From the NCBI RefSeq assembly GCF_020172085.1, contig NZ_JAIVAT010000001.1, forward strand, positions 1 to 64,000: DNA of 64,000 nucleotides, written 5' to 3'. Position numbers and translations under genes: made by a program. The notes below the pieces were generated by a model that had not been told where the DNA came from, ran no database searches, and saw nothing but the letters and a program-made list of their open reading frames with translations. The first letter of the stretch is position 1. The number at the start of each line of letters is the position of its first letter. Source of the stretch: Rossellomorea aquimaris. GTDB taxonomy: Bacteria > Bacillota > Bacilli > Bacillales > Bacillaceae_B. Shown here piece by piece: positions 18,909 to 27,857 of the stretch.

Positions 18909-20399
18909 ATGACAACACAGCAATTGCCTAACTGGCTGAAACAAAGAGCGTTTTTAACACCGGATCGGATGGCGTTGAGTAATGGTGACGTGGCATTTAC
19001 ATTTAAAGAATTATGGACAAAAGCCATAACCATTGCAGAACAAGTGAATACTATCGTCGACTCATCTTCCCACCCCTATTTGGGACTCATGATTAAGAAC
19101 AAAGTCGAATCTGTGTTGCTTGTTCATGCTATTCAACAGCTGGGGTACACAACCGTCCTATTAAACCATAAGTTAAGTGAAAGTGAATTATCATTCCAGA
19201 TTCAGGATATGGGATTATCAACGGTTATATTTGATGATGAGTTTGAAGAGAAACTTTCATTTTTAGGGGAAGACGTCACTGGGGTCTCCTTCTCTCGATT
19301 GTTTCACACACACAGAACATCTTTTGAGGTGAAGGATCATTTTCAGTTAGACCAAGCATGCTCGGTTATGTATACATCGGGTACGACGGGAGCACCAAAG
19401 GGAGTCCTTCAATCATACGGAAACCATTGGTGGAGTGCGATTGGGTCTTCATTGAATCTCGGGATAAGTGAAAATGATACATGGCTATGTTCAGTTCCCC
19501 TCTTTCACATCAGTGGATATTCGATTCTGATGAGAAGCGTCATATATGGAATGAACGTAAGGCTATTTGAAACCTTCGATGTGGAAGGGATCAATAGGGA
19601 GTTGATGGCAGGTAAAGTCACTATCATGTCCGTCGTCAGCAATATGCTCCAACGGCTGATGAAAGACATGGGGGACAAAACCTATCATGCGAATTTTCGC
19701 TGTATGCTGTTGGGAGGCGGACCGGCTCCCCTTCCATTGCTGCAGGTATGTAAGGAAAAAGGCGTACCGGTCTTTCAGACATATGGAATGACGGAAACTT
19801 CTTCTCAAATTGTGACGTTATCACCTGAATACAGTATGTCGAAGCTTGGTTCCGCAGGAAAACCCCTCTTTCCTTCTGAATTGATGATCAAGGATAAAGA
19901 AGGACAAGCAAGGCCGTATCAGGAAGGCGAGATCTTAGTGAAAGGCCCGAATGTGACGAATGGGTATTACCGGAGAGAGAAAGCCAACATCGAAAGCTTT
20001 AAATCCGGCTGGTTTTCTACAGGGGACATCGGCTATGTGGATGACGAAGGATTCTTATTTGTATTGGACCGACGTTCAGACCTGATCATATCCGGTGGGG
20101 AAAATGTGTACCCTGCTGAAATTGAGAGTGTTTTACTTAGCTGCGACGGGGTAGAGGAAGCAGGAGTGACAGGAATCACAAGTGACGAATGGGGACAGAT
20201 TCCCTGCGCTTTTATCGTAAAGAAAGAGAATCTTACTGAAGAAGAAATCCTAAAGCATTGCGCAAAGAATCTTGCCTCTTACAAACTTCCGAAAAAACTA
20301 GTATTTGTGCAAGAGCTTCCACGAAATGCTTCAAATAAACTGCTGAGAAGAGTGCTTAGGGATCAATGGGAAAAAGGGATGTATGCCGATGAAGATTAA
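18909..20399 (+). CDS. menE: o-succinylbenzoate-CoA ligase
   Basis: Activates o-succinylbenzoate with ATP and CoA; ANL adenylating family. Motifs are YTSGTTGAPKGV (P-loop-like), FQTYGMTETSSQ, GWFSTGDIGYVDDEG and the C-terminal LPRNASNKLLRR lysine segment. The frame opens at 18804, but ATG 18909 has GGAG nine bases upstream and gives the normal length (496 residues). Its stop overlaps the menC start. Confidence 0.94.
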   Translation: MTTQQLPNWLKQRAFLTPDRMALSNGDVAFTFKELWTKAITIAEQVNTIVDSSSHPYLGLMIKNKVESVLLVHAIQQLGYTTVLLNHKLSESELSFQIQDMGLSTVIFDDEFEEKLSFLGEDVTGVSFSRLFHTHRTSFEVKDHFQLDQACSVMYTSGTTGAPKGVLQSYGNHWWSAIGSSLNLGISENDTWLCSVPLFHISGYSILMRSVIYGMNVRLFETFDVEGINRELMAGKVTIMSVVSNMLQRLMKDMGDKTYHANFRCMLLGGGPAPLPLLQVCKEKGVPVFQTYGMTETSSQIVTLSPEYSMSKLGSAGKPLFPSELMIKDKEGQARPYQEGEILVKGPNVTNGYYRREKANIESFKSGWFSTGDIGYVDDEGFLFVLDRRSDLIISGGENVYPAEIESVLLSCDGVEEAGVTGITSDEWGQIPCAFIVKKENLTEEEILKHCAKNLASYKLPKKLVFVQELPRNASNKLLRRVLRDQWEKGMYADED

Positions 20400-21498
20400 A
20401 TCAGTCACTCTTCATGTGATTTCAATGCCTTTGAAAAAGCCGTTTGTGACCCATCTTCAAACTGTTAAGGAGCGGGAAGGGATCATTGTCGAGGTCCAGG
20501 ATACTGAAGGATTGTGCGGACTAGGGGAAGGTGTGGCCTTTTCAACCCCGTGGTATACAGAAGAAACCGTGAAAACGTCCTATCATATCCTTAAAGATGT
20601 ATTGATTCCTCTTATGAACAACAAACCCTTCCAGCATCCTGAAGAAATCGGGAAACGGTTTGAAGCCGTTCGTGGGAATTCCATGGCGAAGGCGGCACTT
20701 GAAATGGCTTTATGGGATTTATACGCCAGACAGCAACAAAAGCCCCTGTGGAAACTGATTGGAGGAGTACGAGAAGAAATCCTTTCAGGCGCAGTGATCG
20801 GTGCTGGAGACACGGAAGAAATAGTCAAGCAGGCGGAAGAACTTGTTGAAGATGGCTATCAGCGAATAAAGGTGAAAATCTCCCCTGAATCGGATATAGA
20901 GATTGTACGAGAATTAAGGGCCCAGTTTCCAGCTCTCTCGCTTTTAGCCGATGCCAATTCAGCCTATACACTAGGAGATAAATCTAAGCTTCAGGCATTG
21001 GATGAGTTTCATCTGGAGATGATCGAACAGCCCCTCGGAATTGACGACCTGGTAGAACACTCCATATTGCAGAAAGAGATTGCCACTCCCATCTGCCTTG
21101 ATGAAAGTATCGTGACCCCCCACGATATGAAAAGTGCGATCCATTTGAACAGCTGCGGAGTGGTGAACGTCAAGCTGGGCAGGGTAGGTGGATATACGAG
21201 TGCCCTGGAGATCTATCATCTGTGCCGGCAACATCATATTAGGGTATGGTGCGGGGGGATGATCGAGTTTGGGGTTTCCCGTGCCCATAATCTGGCTCTT
21301 TCCACTCTTGAAGGATTCACGATTCCAGGGGATATTTCTTCCTCCTCAAAATACTGGGAGGAGGACATCATCACCTCCCCGATCGTAGTGAACAATGGTG
21401 TGGTGAATCGATTGGAAGGTGCCGGAATCGGCGTGGAGTTAAATCGAAAGCGTTTGAGTGAGGTCTCCCTGAGCAAAGAGACGTTTTCATCTCTTTAA
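20383..21498 (+). CDS. menC: o-succinylbenzoate synthase MenC
   Basis: Dehydrates SHCHC to o-succinylbenzoate. Enolase superfamily: KVKISPES (catalytic KxK), LLADANSAYT, EQPLGIDD and CLDESIVTP carry the metal ligands Asp, Glu, Asp, and GGMIEFGVSRAHNLALS completes the barrel. Start ATG 20383 or 20389 (MKIKSVTLHVISM); both follow AAAGGGA at 20373 with imperfect spacing. Overlaps menE by 17 bases. With menF, D, H, B, E and A, it completes the set encoded here; MenG and a DHNA-CoA thioesterase must be elsewhere. Confidence 0.94.
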   Translation: MPMKIKSVTLHVISMPLKKPFVTHLQTVKEREGIIVEVQDTEGLCGLGEGVAFSTPWYTEETVKTSYHILKDVLIPLMNNKPFQHPEEIGKRFEAVRGNSMAKAALEMALWDLYARQQQKPLWKLIGGVREEILSGAVIGAGDTEEIVKQAEELVEDGYQRIKVKISPESDIEIVRELRAQFPALSLLADANSAYTLGDKSKLQALDEFHLEMIEQPLGIDDLVEHSILQKEIATPICLDESIVTPHDMKSAIHLNSCGVVNVKLGRVGGYTSALEIYHLCRQHHIRVWCGGMIEFGVSRAHNLALSTLEGFTIPGDISSSSKYWEEDIITSPIVVNNGVVNRLEGAGIGVELNRKRLSEVSLSKETFSSL

Positions 21499-21567
21499 GG
21501 AAAAGAGGATCATTGAATTTCCAATCTTGTCCATATATACTTAAAGAAAATCCTTAGAGGAGGACAT

Positions 21568-21939
21568 ATGAAACTAGGTGCATTTTCTGTAAGTTTAAGC
21601 GTAAAGGACATACATGTATCAAAGTCATTTTATGAGGATCTTGGATTTGAAGTCATGGGAGGGGACATCAGCCATAATTGGCTGATTATGAAGAATGAAA
21701 GCTGTATTATCGGCCTATTTCAGGGAATGTTTGAAAAGAACATCCTGACATTCAATCCTGGTTGGGATCAAAATGCAGAAAATCTAGAATCCTATACGGA
21801 CGTCCGGGCATTACAACAGAATTTGAAGGCAAAAGGGATGACCATGCTATCCGAAGCGGATGAATCCGGTGAAGGACCAGGGAGCTTCATGATAGAAGAT
21901 CCTGACGGTAATACCATCCTTGTTGATCAACACAGATAA
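21568..21939 (+). CDS. VOC-superfamily (glyoxalase/bleomycin-resistance fold) protein
   Basis: 123 residues with the vicinal-oxygen-chelate pattern: SVSLSVKDIHVSKSFYEDLGFEV at the start of the first beta-alpha-beta-beta-beta unit and FMIEDPDGNTILVDQ at the end of the second. Many Bacillus members lack an assigned substrate, and none can be read here. AGAGGAGGA lies 5-6 bases before the ATG. Stands alone between menC and a shared terminator. Confidence 0.85.
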   Translation: MKLGAFSVSLSVKDIHVSKSFYEDLGFEVMGGDISHNWLIMKNESCIIGLFQGMFEKNILTFNPGWDQNAENLESYTDVRALQQNLKAKGMTMLSEADESGEGPGSFMIEDPDGNTILVDQHR

Positions 21940-21971
21940 AAAGCTCAGGGCTCATTTTGCCCTGAGCTTTT
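21938..21971. terminator. bidirectional terminator (VOC gene / SDR)
   Basis: AAAAGCTCAGGGC and GCCCTGAGCTTTT pair around a short loop between two convergent genes. Confidence 0.94.
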
Positions 21972-21979
21972 CCATTCCT

Positions 21980-22699
21980 TTAAAATGGATTCGTCGCCCA
22001 CTGCAGGGATTGTTTAATAAAGATGCGTGGATGTAACTTCAGCTGAGATACCATATGTTCTGCCAGGTCTTCGGGCTGCATATATTTTTCCTTGTCCGCT
22101 TCATCAAGGTTATCAAATGTTAGATCCGTAGCCACAAGGCTTGGATTCAAGGTCATGACTCGGATATTATGCTTACGGACTTCCTGCATGAGTGCTTCCG
22201 TCATACCCTGGACAGCAAACTTTGATCCGCTGTAAGCCGTGCTCCCCGCCGTACCCTTCAATCCGCTGCTGGATGAGATAGTGATGATGTCGCCCTGGTT
22301 CTTCTCGATCAAATGGGGCAGGACGGCACGGGTGACATAATAGGTTCCGAAGACGTTAACTTCAAATGTACGTTTAAAGTCTTCGGGATCGATTTCAAGA
22401 AACGATCCGTACGTTCCGATACCCGCGTTATTGATCAAAATGTCTGCTGGTCCCAACTCATTCTTAAGTTTCTTCACGGCTTGATGAACCTGATCCATAT
22501 CGGAAATATCCGCCACTGCCACACTTGCGTTCACTCCAAGGGACCGTGCTTCCTCTGCCACCTTTTCAAGAGTGCTTTCTGTACGGGCAATCAATCCAAC
22601 ATGGACGCCTTCCCGGGCAAGCTCCAATGCTGTAGCCTTTCCGATCCCCCGTGCTGCACCTGTAATATAAGCGGTTTTGCCTTTAATCGATTGTGCCAT
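21980..22699 (-). CDS. short-chain dehydrogenase/reductase, FabG-like
   Basis: 239-residue classical SDR. TGAARGIGK binds the dinucleotide, NNAG is at about 90, and the catalytic triad is Ser in SSSSGLKG and YSGSK. It is often annotated as 3-ketoacyl-ACP reductase, but the C terminus (PRIFIKQSLQWATNPF) does not fix a substrate. AAAGGATGATG precedes the ATG. Transcribed alone. Confidence 0.88.
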   Translation of the reverse strand: MAQSIKGKTAYITGAARGIGKATALELAREGVHVGLIARTESTLEKVAEEARSLGVNASVAVADISDMDQVHQAVKKLKNELGPADILINNAGIGTYGSFLEIDPEDFKRTFEVNVFGTYYVTRAVLPHLIEKNQGDIITISSSSGLKGTAGSTAYSGSKFAVQGMTEALMQEVRKHNIRVMTLNPSLVATDLTFDNLDEADKEKYMQPEDLAEHMVSQLKLHPRIFIKQSLQWATNPF

Positions 22700-22785
22700 T
22701 TTTCATCATCCTTTCTTAAGTGGTTCTAACGTAAGTGTAAGGTTATGGACATCGGCAGGCAACTAATCTACCTGACGGGTGGCAA

Positions 22786-22815
22786 TAAAAAAGCCCCGGG
22801 AGTCCCGGAGCTTTT
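22786..22815 (-). terminator. terminator of the cytochrome bd operon
   Basis: On the minus strand AGCTCCGGGA and CCCGGGGCT pair around CTC and are followed by a T run, immediately after the cydB-like stop. Confidence 0.93.
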
Positions 22816-23847
22816 TCATTCACTCTTTTGCCGCAAATATCGTTTATCATTCATAAATAAACTCCAGAAGTAGACAAAGCCCGGGAACAGGATGATGAAC
22901 CCGACAATATAGGTAATGAATACAGCCTTAAAAGAGTTGGGATCGGTAAACCCCGACTGGATCGTGACCTCGGGGTAGATGATATAAGGCAAATGTGCTT
23001 TACCATATACGTAGCTCGCCAATACATACTGAAAGGTCACGGCGATGACGGCGACCCTAGGCATCCCTTTCATTCCTTCCTTATTTGTCGGAAGGAACAA
23101 GGCACCGCCTGCGACCAAGAACCCGAGGAGGGAAACCCATAAAATCGGCAGGTCATCCATCATCCGGTCATAGATCCAAGAGGCTTCCTTTTTCATGGTG
23201 AACATGATGAGAAAGGCCATGACCACCGAAATCGGACCGATGATCAGGGCGTCCCGTCGGTATACTTTAAATGCTTCGAATTCCTTTGAAGCTTTGGAGT
23301 AATCGGCAAGGAGCAAGGAAGAAAGAAACAGTGTGCTGGCTACTGCAAATCCGAAGAAAGCATATTCATGTGGACTGCTAAACAATTTCCCTAGAAGAAG
23401 AGTCTGTCCGTCTTCGAAATCAATATAGGGTCCATGGGAAATTGGAAGAACACTGATGAGCAGTCCTGGAATCAGTAATCCGGTGATTCCTGTTACATAA
23501 GTCAACGGCTTTCGATAATCATCTGCCACATGTGAAAAGACAAGGAAGGCACTTCGTAAGGCCAGAAGCAGTAGAATCATGCTGCCGGGAACCAGTAATA
23601 CGGTCCCCAATGAATACGCAGCTCCCGGGAACATACTGTACACTGCCACTACGAGGGCTACGATGAACGTATTGGTAACCTCCCAGGTAGGCGACAGGTA
23701 GCGGTTGGCGATATTCGTCGCTTTCGTTTTGTCATGATTGATATAGATCATAGACCAGAATCCAGCGCCGAAATCCATCGTCGCCATGACGGCATAAATA
23801 AAGACGAATCCCCAGAGTATGGTGATGGCAATCAATGCTTGTGTCAT
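22816..23847 (-). CDS. ythB: cytochrome bd-type menaquinol oxidase subunit II (YthB/CydB family)
   Basis: Membrane subunit II of a bd-type quinol oxidase, 343 residues with about eight or nine transmembrane helices (FVFIYAVMATMDFGAGFW at the start). It resembles the YthB branch rather than the CydB of the cydABCD operon: no cydCD genes follow. GGAGGTGAAG precedes the ATG. 24 bases after subunit I. Confidence 0.92.
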   Translation of the reverse strand: MTQALIAITILWGFVFIYAVMATMDFGAGFWSMIYINHDKTKATNIANRYLSPTWEVTNTFIVALVVAVYSMFPGAAYSLGTVLLVPGSMILLLLALRSAFLVFSHVADDYRKPLTYVTGITGLLIPGLLISVLPISHGPYIDFEDGQTLLLGKLFSSPHEYAFFGFAVASTLFLSSLLLADYSKASKEFEAFKVYRRDALIIGPISVVMAFLIMFTMKKEASWIYDRMMDDLPILWVSLLGFLVAGGALFLPTNKEGMKGMPRVAVIAVTFQYVLASYVYGKAHLPYIIYPEVTIQSGFTDPNSFKAVFITYIVGFIILFPGFVYFWSLFMNDKRYLRQKSE

Positions 23848-23871
23848 TTCTTCACCTCCAATTCCTGCTGA

Positions 23872-25230
23872 TTAAGTTGACAGGGGAATATCCTTTTGTT
23901 TTGATTCAGCTTTGTGAATATCTTTTTCCGGTGGGTTTCTTCTGAAGTAATAAAGAAGCACCAGTAAAACCGATACGGCTAAAATCGCATAAACGGACAC
24001 GAATAGTATAAAGAGAGTTCCTAAATTCCCGGACGTTGTGACCGAGTCCTCGGTGCTGAGGATGCGGTAAATCGTCCATGGCTGGCGGCCGGTACAGGCG
24101 AAGATCCATCCAAATTCGATAGCGAGGATTGACAGTGGACCCCCGGCAACGAATGCCCACATCAACCATTTCGGGAAACGTTCTTTTTTCAGTAACTTGT
24201 TCCATACATAGGCGACGAGTGACAGTAGGATGAGGAGGGATCCTATTCCAACCATTGCGTTAAATAACGTATGGACGAAAAGGGGCGGCCAATATTCTTC
24301 AGGGAAGTCGTTCAGTCCGATAACCTCCGTATCGAAGCTGTTGCCCGCAAGGAAACTAAGGGCCCAAGGCACCTCGATACCCCATTTCACTTCCTGGGTA
24401 ATGGGATCGGTAAATCCTCCGATGGCAAGTGGCGCATGAGTCTGGGTTTCGAATAATCCTTCTGCAGCAGCCAGCTTCTCCGGCTGATATTCGTGTAGCT
24501 TTTGTGCCGATTCATGCCCATTGATGGCCGTCAGGAATGAGAAAACACCGCCAACCAATAGGCAGATCATGAGTGATTTACTGTGGAAAGAATAAACCCT
24601 TGAACCAAAAGAAGACCGAAGCATCTTAAATGCAGAAACGGTCGCAATCGTAAAGGATCCCACTACATAAGCGGATAAGGCCACGTGTCCGGCTGTCACA
24701 AAAAAGCTTGGATTAAAGAATGCCTTCCACGGATCCACGTTGGTGATTTTTCCGTTTATAATTTCAAACCCTGCTGGTGTCCCTTCAAAAGCATGTACAT
24801 TAGTGATCAATACGGCTGAAGCAAGTCCTCCGATGGCAACGAGCACCAAACTTACAATCCGCATCCAAGGAGCAATCCGGTTGGCCGCATACACATAAAT
24901 GGACATAAATAGAGCTTCTACAAAAAATGCATAGATCTCAATTTGAAACGGCAGGGCCATGACGCGCCCGATGACTTCCATGAATCCAGGCCAAAGGAGA
25001 GACAATTGAACCCCTGCAATCGTTCCTGTCGGGATACCCACCCCTAACAGTACCGCGAACGCCTTGGTCCATCGCTTCGCCATCACGGAATAATCAAGGT
25101 CATTGGTCCGTTGGAACATGATTTCTGCCACAAGGATCATTAACGGTATACCCACTCCAAGTGTGGCAAATATGATATGAAAACCCATTGTGGTACCAAA
25201 CATGGAACGAGCAATTACTAAATCATCCAT
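23872..25230 (-). CDS. ythA: cytochrome bd-type menaquinol oxidase subunit I (YthA/CydA family)
   Basis: Heme-bearing subunit I, 452 residues. The N-terminal ARSMFGTTMGFHIIFATLGVGIP segment carries the expected heme-ligand His, and GRQPWTIYRIL is the conserved bd signature. The periplasmic quinol loop is short, as in CIO/YthA-type enzymes. The frame opens at 25275, but ATG 25230 has AAGGGAG eight bases upstream and is preferred. Menaquinol, whose synthesis is encoded nearby, is the expected donor. Phased array B lies about 100 bases upstream of the start. Confidence 0.92.
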   Translation of the reverse strand: MDDLVIARSMFGTTMGFHIIFATLGVGIPLMILVAEIMFQRTNDLDYSVMAKRWTKAFAVLLGVGIPTGTIAGVQLSLLWPGFMEVIGRVMALPFQIEIYAFFVEALFMSIYVYAANRIAPWMRIVSLVLVAIGGLASAVLITNVHAFEGTPAGFEIINGKITNVDPWKAFFNPSFFVTAGHVALSAYVVGSFTIATVSAFKMLRSSFGSRVYSFHSKSLMICLLVGGVFSFLTAINGHESAQKLHEYQPEKLAAAEGLFETQTHAPLAIGGFTDPITQEVKWGIEVPWALSFLAGNSFDTEVIGLNDFPEEYWPPLFVHTLFNAMVGIGSLLILLSLVAYVWNKLLKKERFPKWLMWAFVAGGPLSILAIEFGWIFACTGRQPWTIYRILSTEDSVTTSGNLGTLFILFVSVYAILAVSVLLVLLYYFRRNPPEKDIHKAESKQKDIPLST

Positions 25231-25336
25231 TCTCAAATCTCCCTTACTAGTCTTTAACATTTCCTTATTGTCCACTTAATGGAAAATAATATTCATGTTT
25301 TTTAGGAGAAAGAGAAGTTTGAGGGGATTGATGAGG

Positions 25337-25453
25337 AAGTCGATAATATAAAGGGGGAAGTCGATAATAAGTGTGTGAAAGTCGATAATATAAAGGGGGA
25401 AGTCGATAATAAATGAGGCAAAGTCGATAATAAATGAGGCAAAGTCGATAATA
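25337..25453 (-). repeat. phased array B: six copies of AAGTCGATAATA at exactly 21 bp
   Basis: AAGTCGATAATA starts at 25337, 25358, 25379, 25400, 25421 and 25442, exactly 21 bases apart. Read on the minus strand it is TATTATCGACTT, the same core as array A. Intervening bases vary between two versions (ATAAAGGGGG and AATGAGGCA type). It lies between the ythA start and array C in a 420-base intergenic region. Confidence 0.92.
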
Positions 25454-25504
25454 ACTCGGTTGTGCCCATGCATAAACGATTCATCATGACGACCCAAATT
25501 AAGG

Positions 25505-25600
25505 TTTTGAAAATAAAATGGTCATTTTTGAAAAGAAAGTGTCCAGATTTGAAAATAAATCCTGTTTTTTGAAAATAAATTAGCCGATTTTGAAAATAAA
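25505..25600 (-). repeat. phased array C: five copies of TTTTGAAAATAAA
   Basis: Copies start at 25505, 25526, 25547, 25567 and 25588, intervals 21, 21, 20, 21. The second copy has one change (GAAAAGAAA) and the third one (A for T at its start). The motif is unrelated to array B next to it, but the period is the same. It ends about 24 bases from the terminator of the zinc lipoprotein gene. Confidence 0.88.
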
Positions 25601-25623
25601 TGAGGAATGGCCCTCTCATTTAA

Positions 25624-25652
25624 CAAAAAAAGCAGCCACCAGGGCTGCTTTC
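25624..25652 (-). terminator. terminator of the zinc-binding lipoprotein gene
   Basis: AAAGCAGCC and GGCTGCTTT pair; read on the minus strand a T run follows. Confidence 0.93.
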
Positions 25653-26588
25653 TTATTGTAATGCCTTCTTCAACGTATCAATATTTCTCTTCATTAATGA
25701 AAAATAATCCTCATTCTCTTTACGATCCTCTGCAGTAAGGACGGATAAGTTATGAAGCGTGAGTGATTTCGCTCCCAGTTCATTTTGGACGACTTCTGTC
25801 AGACGGGAAGAAACGTTCTGCTCAAACAGGATGTATCGGACGTTGTCTTTCTTCCCTTTTTCAATGATTTTCTTCAGCTCCTGTTGGGAAGGTTCGTCAG
25901 CGGTGTTCAACCCGGCGATGGCTTCCTGATGGAGTCCGTAGCGTTCTTCCCAATAGCTGTAGGCAGCATGGGAAACGTAGAAAGTTTTCTTTGGCGAATT
26001 GTCCGCCATGCTTTGGAATTCAGCGTTTAACTCATCTAGATCACTGGATAACGCTTCAAGGTTCGCCTGGAATTCATCTTTATGCTCAGGCATTTCTTTG
26101 GAAAGGGTGTCGGCGATGTTCTTTGCCATTTCCTTTGAATACAAGGGATCTAACCAAATGTGGGGATCCACATCATGGTTGTGGCCATCTTCATGGTCGT
26201 GTTCATCTGCACCATCTTCTTCATGGGTCACTTCGATTCCTTTACTGGCTGCTACCACGGCGACATCTTCATTTTCTAATAAAGACTTTGAATTTTCGAC
26301 GAATCCTTCAAGGCCCATTCCGACATAGAGGAAGACATCGCCATCAGCCATCTTCATCATATCTTTTTGAGACGGTTCAAATGTATGTTCATCAGCACCG
26401 GGAGGATAGATGCTTTCCACTTCCACATACTTCCCTCCGATTTTTTTTGTGAAGTCCTCCAACGGATAGACCGTAGTGTATACCTTTAATACATCTTTCT
26501 TTTTGCCCTTATCCTGTCCGGAGTCGGCTCCGCAGGCAGACAAAACGAAAATCAATAATAATAGTAAACTCAAGCGAATATAGTTCAA
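25653..26588 (-). CDS. zinc ABC transporter substrate-binding lipoprotein (ZnuA/AdcA type)
   Basis: Captures zinc outside the membrane for an ABC importer. 311 residues with a lipoprotein signal peptide (lipobox LSAC), the cluster A-1 (PF01297) metal-site histidine in PPGADEHTFEPS, a His/Asp/Glu-rich loop at about 125-142 (EHDHEDGHNHDVDPHIW), then FYVSHAAYSYW. The start is TTG preceded by GGAGG. No permease or ATPase gene is adjacent, so it must partner with a transporter elsewhere. A Zur-like operator lies just upstream. Confidence 0.92.
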   Translation of the reverse strand: MNYIRLSLLLLLIFVLSACGADSGQDKGKKKDVLKVYTTVYPLEDFTKKIGGKYVEVESIYPPGADEHTFEPSQKDMMKMADGDVFLYVGMGLEGFVENSKSLLENEDVAVVAASKGIEVTHEEDGADEHDHEDGHNHDVDPHIWLDPLYSKEMAKNIADTLSKEMPEHKDEFQANLEALSSDLDELNAEFQSMADNSPKKTFYVSHAAYSYWEERYGLHQEAIAGLNTADEPSQQELKKIIEKGKKDNVRYILFEQNVSSRLTEVVQNELGAKSLTLHNLSVLTAEDRKENEDYFSLMKRNIDTLKKALQ

Positions 26589-26622
26589 GAGGAATCCTCC
26601 TTTATTAACGGTTTTATCTCAT

Positions 26623-26642
26623 AACTGTAATGATTACGATTT
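26623..26642 (-). promoter_or_regulatory. Zur-box-like operator
   Basis: On the minus strand AAATCGTAATCATTACAGTT matches the Bacillus Zur consensus (AAATCGTAAT-N-ATTACGATTT pattern) except at the distal end of one arm. It lies about 35 bases before the start of the zinc lipoprotein gene, so zinc repression is expected. Confidence 0.85.
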
Positions 26643-26703
26643 AGCACAAAGGTTATTTTACTACCGATATGGGGAATAAGCAAGATAAAAGGGTGGATTT
26701 CAT

Positions 26704-26738
26704 AAAAAAGACTACCTCCCGAGCTGGAGCTAGTCTGA
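26704..26738 (-). terminator. terminator of yidD
   Basis: On the minus strand AGACTAGCTCC pairs with GGGAGGTAGTCT, followed by T run; it overlaps the last codons of yidD. Confidence 0.88.
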
Positions 26739-26975
26739 ATCACTCATCTTTTGATGTGGCCATTCTTCAGGCACGTGGTCGATTCCTCCAGGATGAAAAG
26801 GATGACATTTCACAATACGTCTGATGGTCAACCATCCGCCCTTGAGAGCACCAAAACGGCTGACTGCTTCGACACCGTAATGGGAACAAGTGGGATAAAA
26901 ACGGCAAGTAGGGGGTTTTAGAGGAGAGATAACGCGTTGATAGAACTTGAATATTAATAACAGTAACCTTTTCAT
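26730..26975 (-). CDS. yidD: membrane protein insertion efficiency factor YidD
   Basis: 81-residue member of the YidD/YtjA family, thought to help YidC insert inner-membrane proteins. The diagnostic block is [54 protein letters not shown], with three conserved cysteines, and an N-terminal amphipathic helix. GGAGACGG lies before the ATG. Single gene. Confidence 0.96.
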   Translation of the reverse strand: MKRLLLLIFKFYQRVISPLKPPTCRFYPTCSHYGVEAVSRFGALKGGWLTIRRIVKCHPFHPGGIDHVPEEWPHQKMSDSD

Positions 26976-27160
26976 GATCCGTCTCCTCGTCGATTTTCTT
27001 TTACTATACCAGAAGCCTGATAGGTATTGAAAGGTATCGGCTTATTGTGATGGTGGATATGAGTGGAAATACAGGTATTTAGCCTAATTCAGATTAAGTT
27101 GATGAAATAACTATGAATTTACGTTATACTATGAGTAGAAACTAAATGGGAGTGATTTTA

Positions 27161-27634
27161 ATGCCTTCAGTAGAAAGCTTTGAATTAGATCATAATGCAG
27201 TGAAAGCACCTTACGTCAGACATTGCGGTGTGCATAAGGTAGGAAGCGACGGACTTGTGAACAAGTTTGATATCCGTTTCTGTCAACCGAATAAACAAGC
27301 AATGAAACCTGATTCTATTCACACTTTAGAGCATTTATTAGCCTTCACCATCCGTAAATATGCTGAGCCTTATGCTCATTTCGATATTATTGACATTTCA
27401 CCAATGGGCTGCCAAACGGGCTATTATTTAGTCGTCAGCGGTGAGCCGAAAGTGGAAGAAATCATTGACCTGTTGAATGCGACAATGAAAGAAGCGGTAG
27501 AAATCGAAGAAATTCCTGCAGCCAATGAAAAACAATGCGGCCAGGCAAAGCTTCATGATTTAGACGGAGCCAAGAAACTGATGCGTTTCTGGCTGAGCCA
27601 AAGCAAAGAAGATTTGAAACAAGTTTTCGCATAA
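27161..27634 (+). CDS. luxS: S-ribosylhomocysteine lyase LuxS
   Basis: Cleaves S-ribosylhomocysteine to homocysteine and the AI-2 precursor DPD, recycling the product of SAM-dependent methylation. The metal site is H54, H58 and C126, with catalytic C84 and E57 (HTLEH). 157 residues. ATG 27161 has GGGAGTG six bases upstream; an in-frame ATG at 27146 contains that site and is rejected. A TATACT -10 box is at 27125-27130. Confidence 0.98.
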   Translation: MPSVESFELDHNAVKAPYVRHCGVHKVGSDGLVNKFDIRFCQPNKQAMKPDSIHTLEHLLAFTIRKYAEPYAHFDIIDISPMGCQTGYYLVVSGEPKVEEIIDLLNATMKEAVEIEEIPAANEKQCGQAKLHDLDGAKKLMRFWLSQSKEDLKQVFA

Positions 27635-27637
27635 TAA

Positions 27638-27676
27638 AGAAATCCACCGTTTTATAGGGAACGGTGGATTCTTTTT
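27638..27676. terminator. bidirectional terminator luxS / small membrane gene
   Basis: AAATCCACCGTT and AACGGTGGATT pair; A and T runs on both sides, between convergent genes. Confidence 0.94.
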
Positions 27677-27677
27677 G

Positions 27678-27857
27678 TTACTCTTTATTTTGTTTTTCCT
27701 CATCTTGTTTCATCTTTTCGAGATGAGGATTATTTTCAAGTGGATCGACTGTATGCTTAACCGTTGTATAGGCTTTGGATGTTGTAAGCGCACTTACAAA
27801 AATGACAAGGATGCATATGACAACCGCAATGATCAATACAAGAGTCACCGACATCAT
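27678..27857 (-). CDS. YtzI-like small membrane protein
   Basis: A 59-residue frame with one N-terminal membrane segment (VTLVLIIAVVICILVIFVSA) then a charged tail rich in Lys and Glu (TVKHTVDPLENNP). AAGGGGG lies 4 bases before the first ATG and 7 before the second (27854). The position next to luxS and the holin-like gene and the KHTVDP segment suggest the YtzI family of Bacillus. Function unknown. Starts and stop are supported by the terminator directly after. Confidence 0.75.
   Translation of the reverse strand: MMSVTLVLIIAVVICILVIFVSALTTSKAYTTVKHTVDPLENNPHLEKMKQDEEKQNKE

Noticed and set aside
25302-25619. Two overlapping minus-strand frames with repetitive peptides (IIDF- and IFK-type repeats)
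   Set aside because: They are translations of arrays B and C. The period is 20 in places, so the frame is not conserved, there is no ribosome site, and similar arrays at other loci would encode unrelated peptides.
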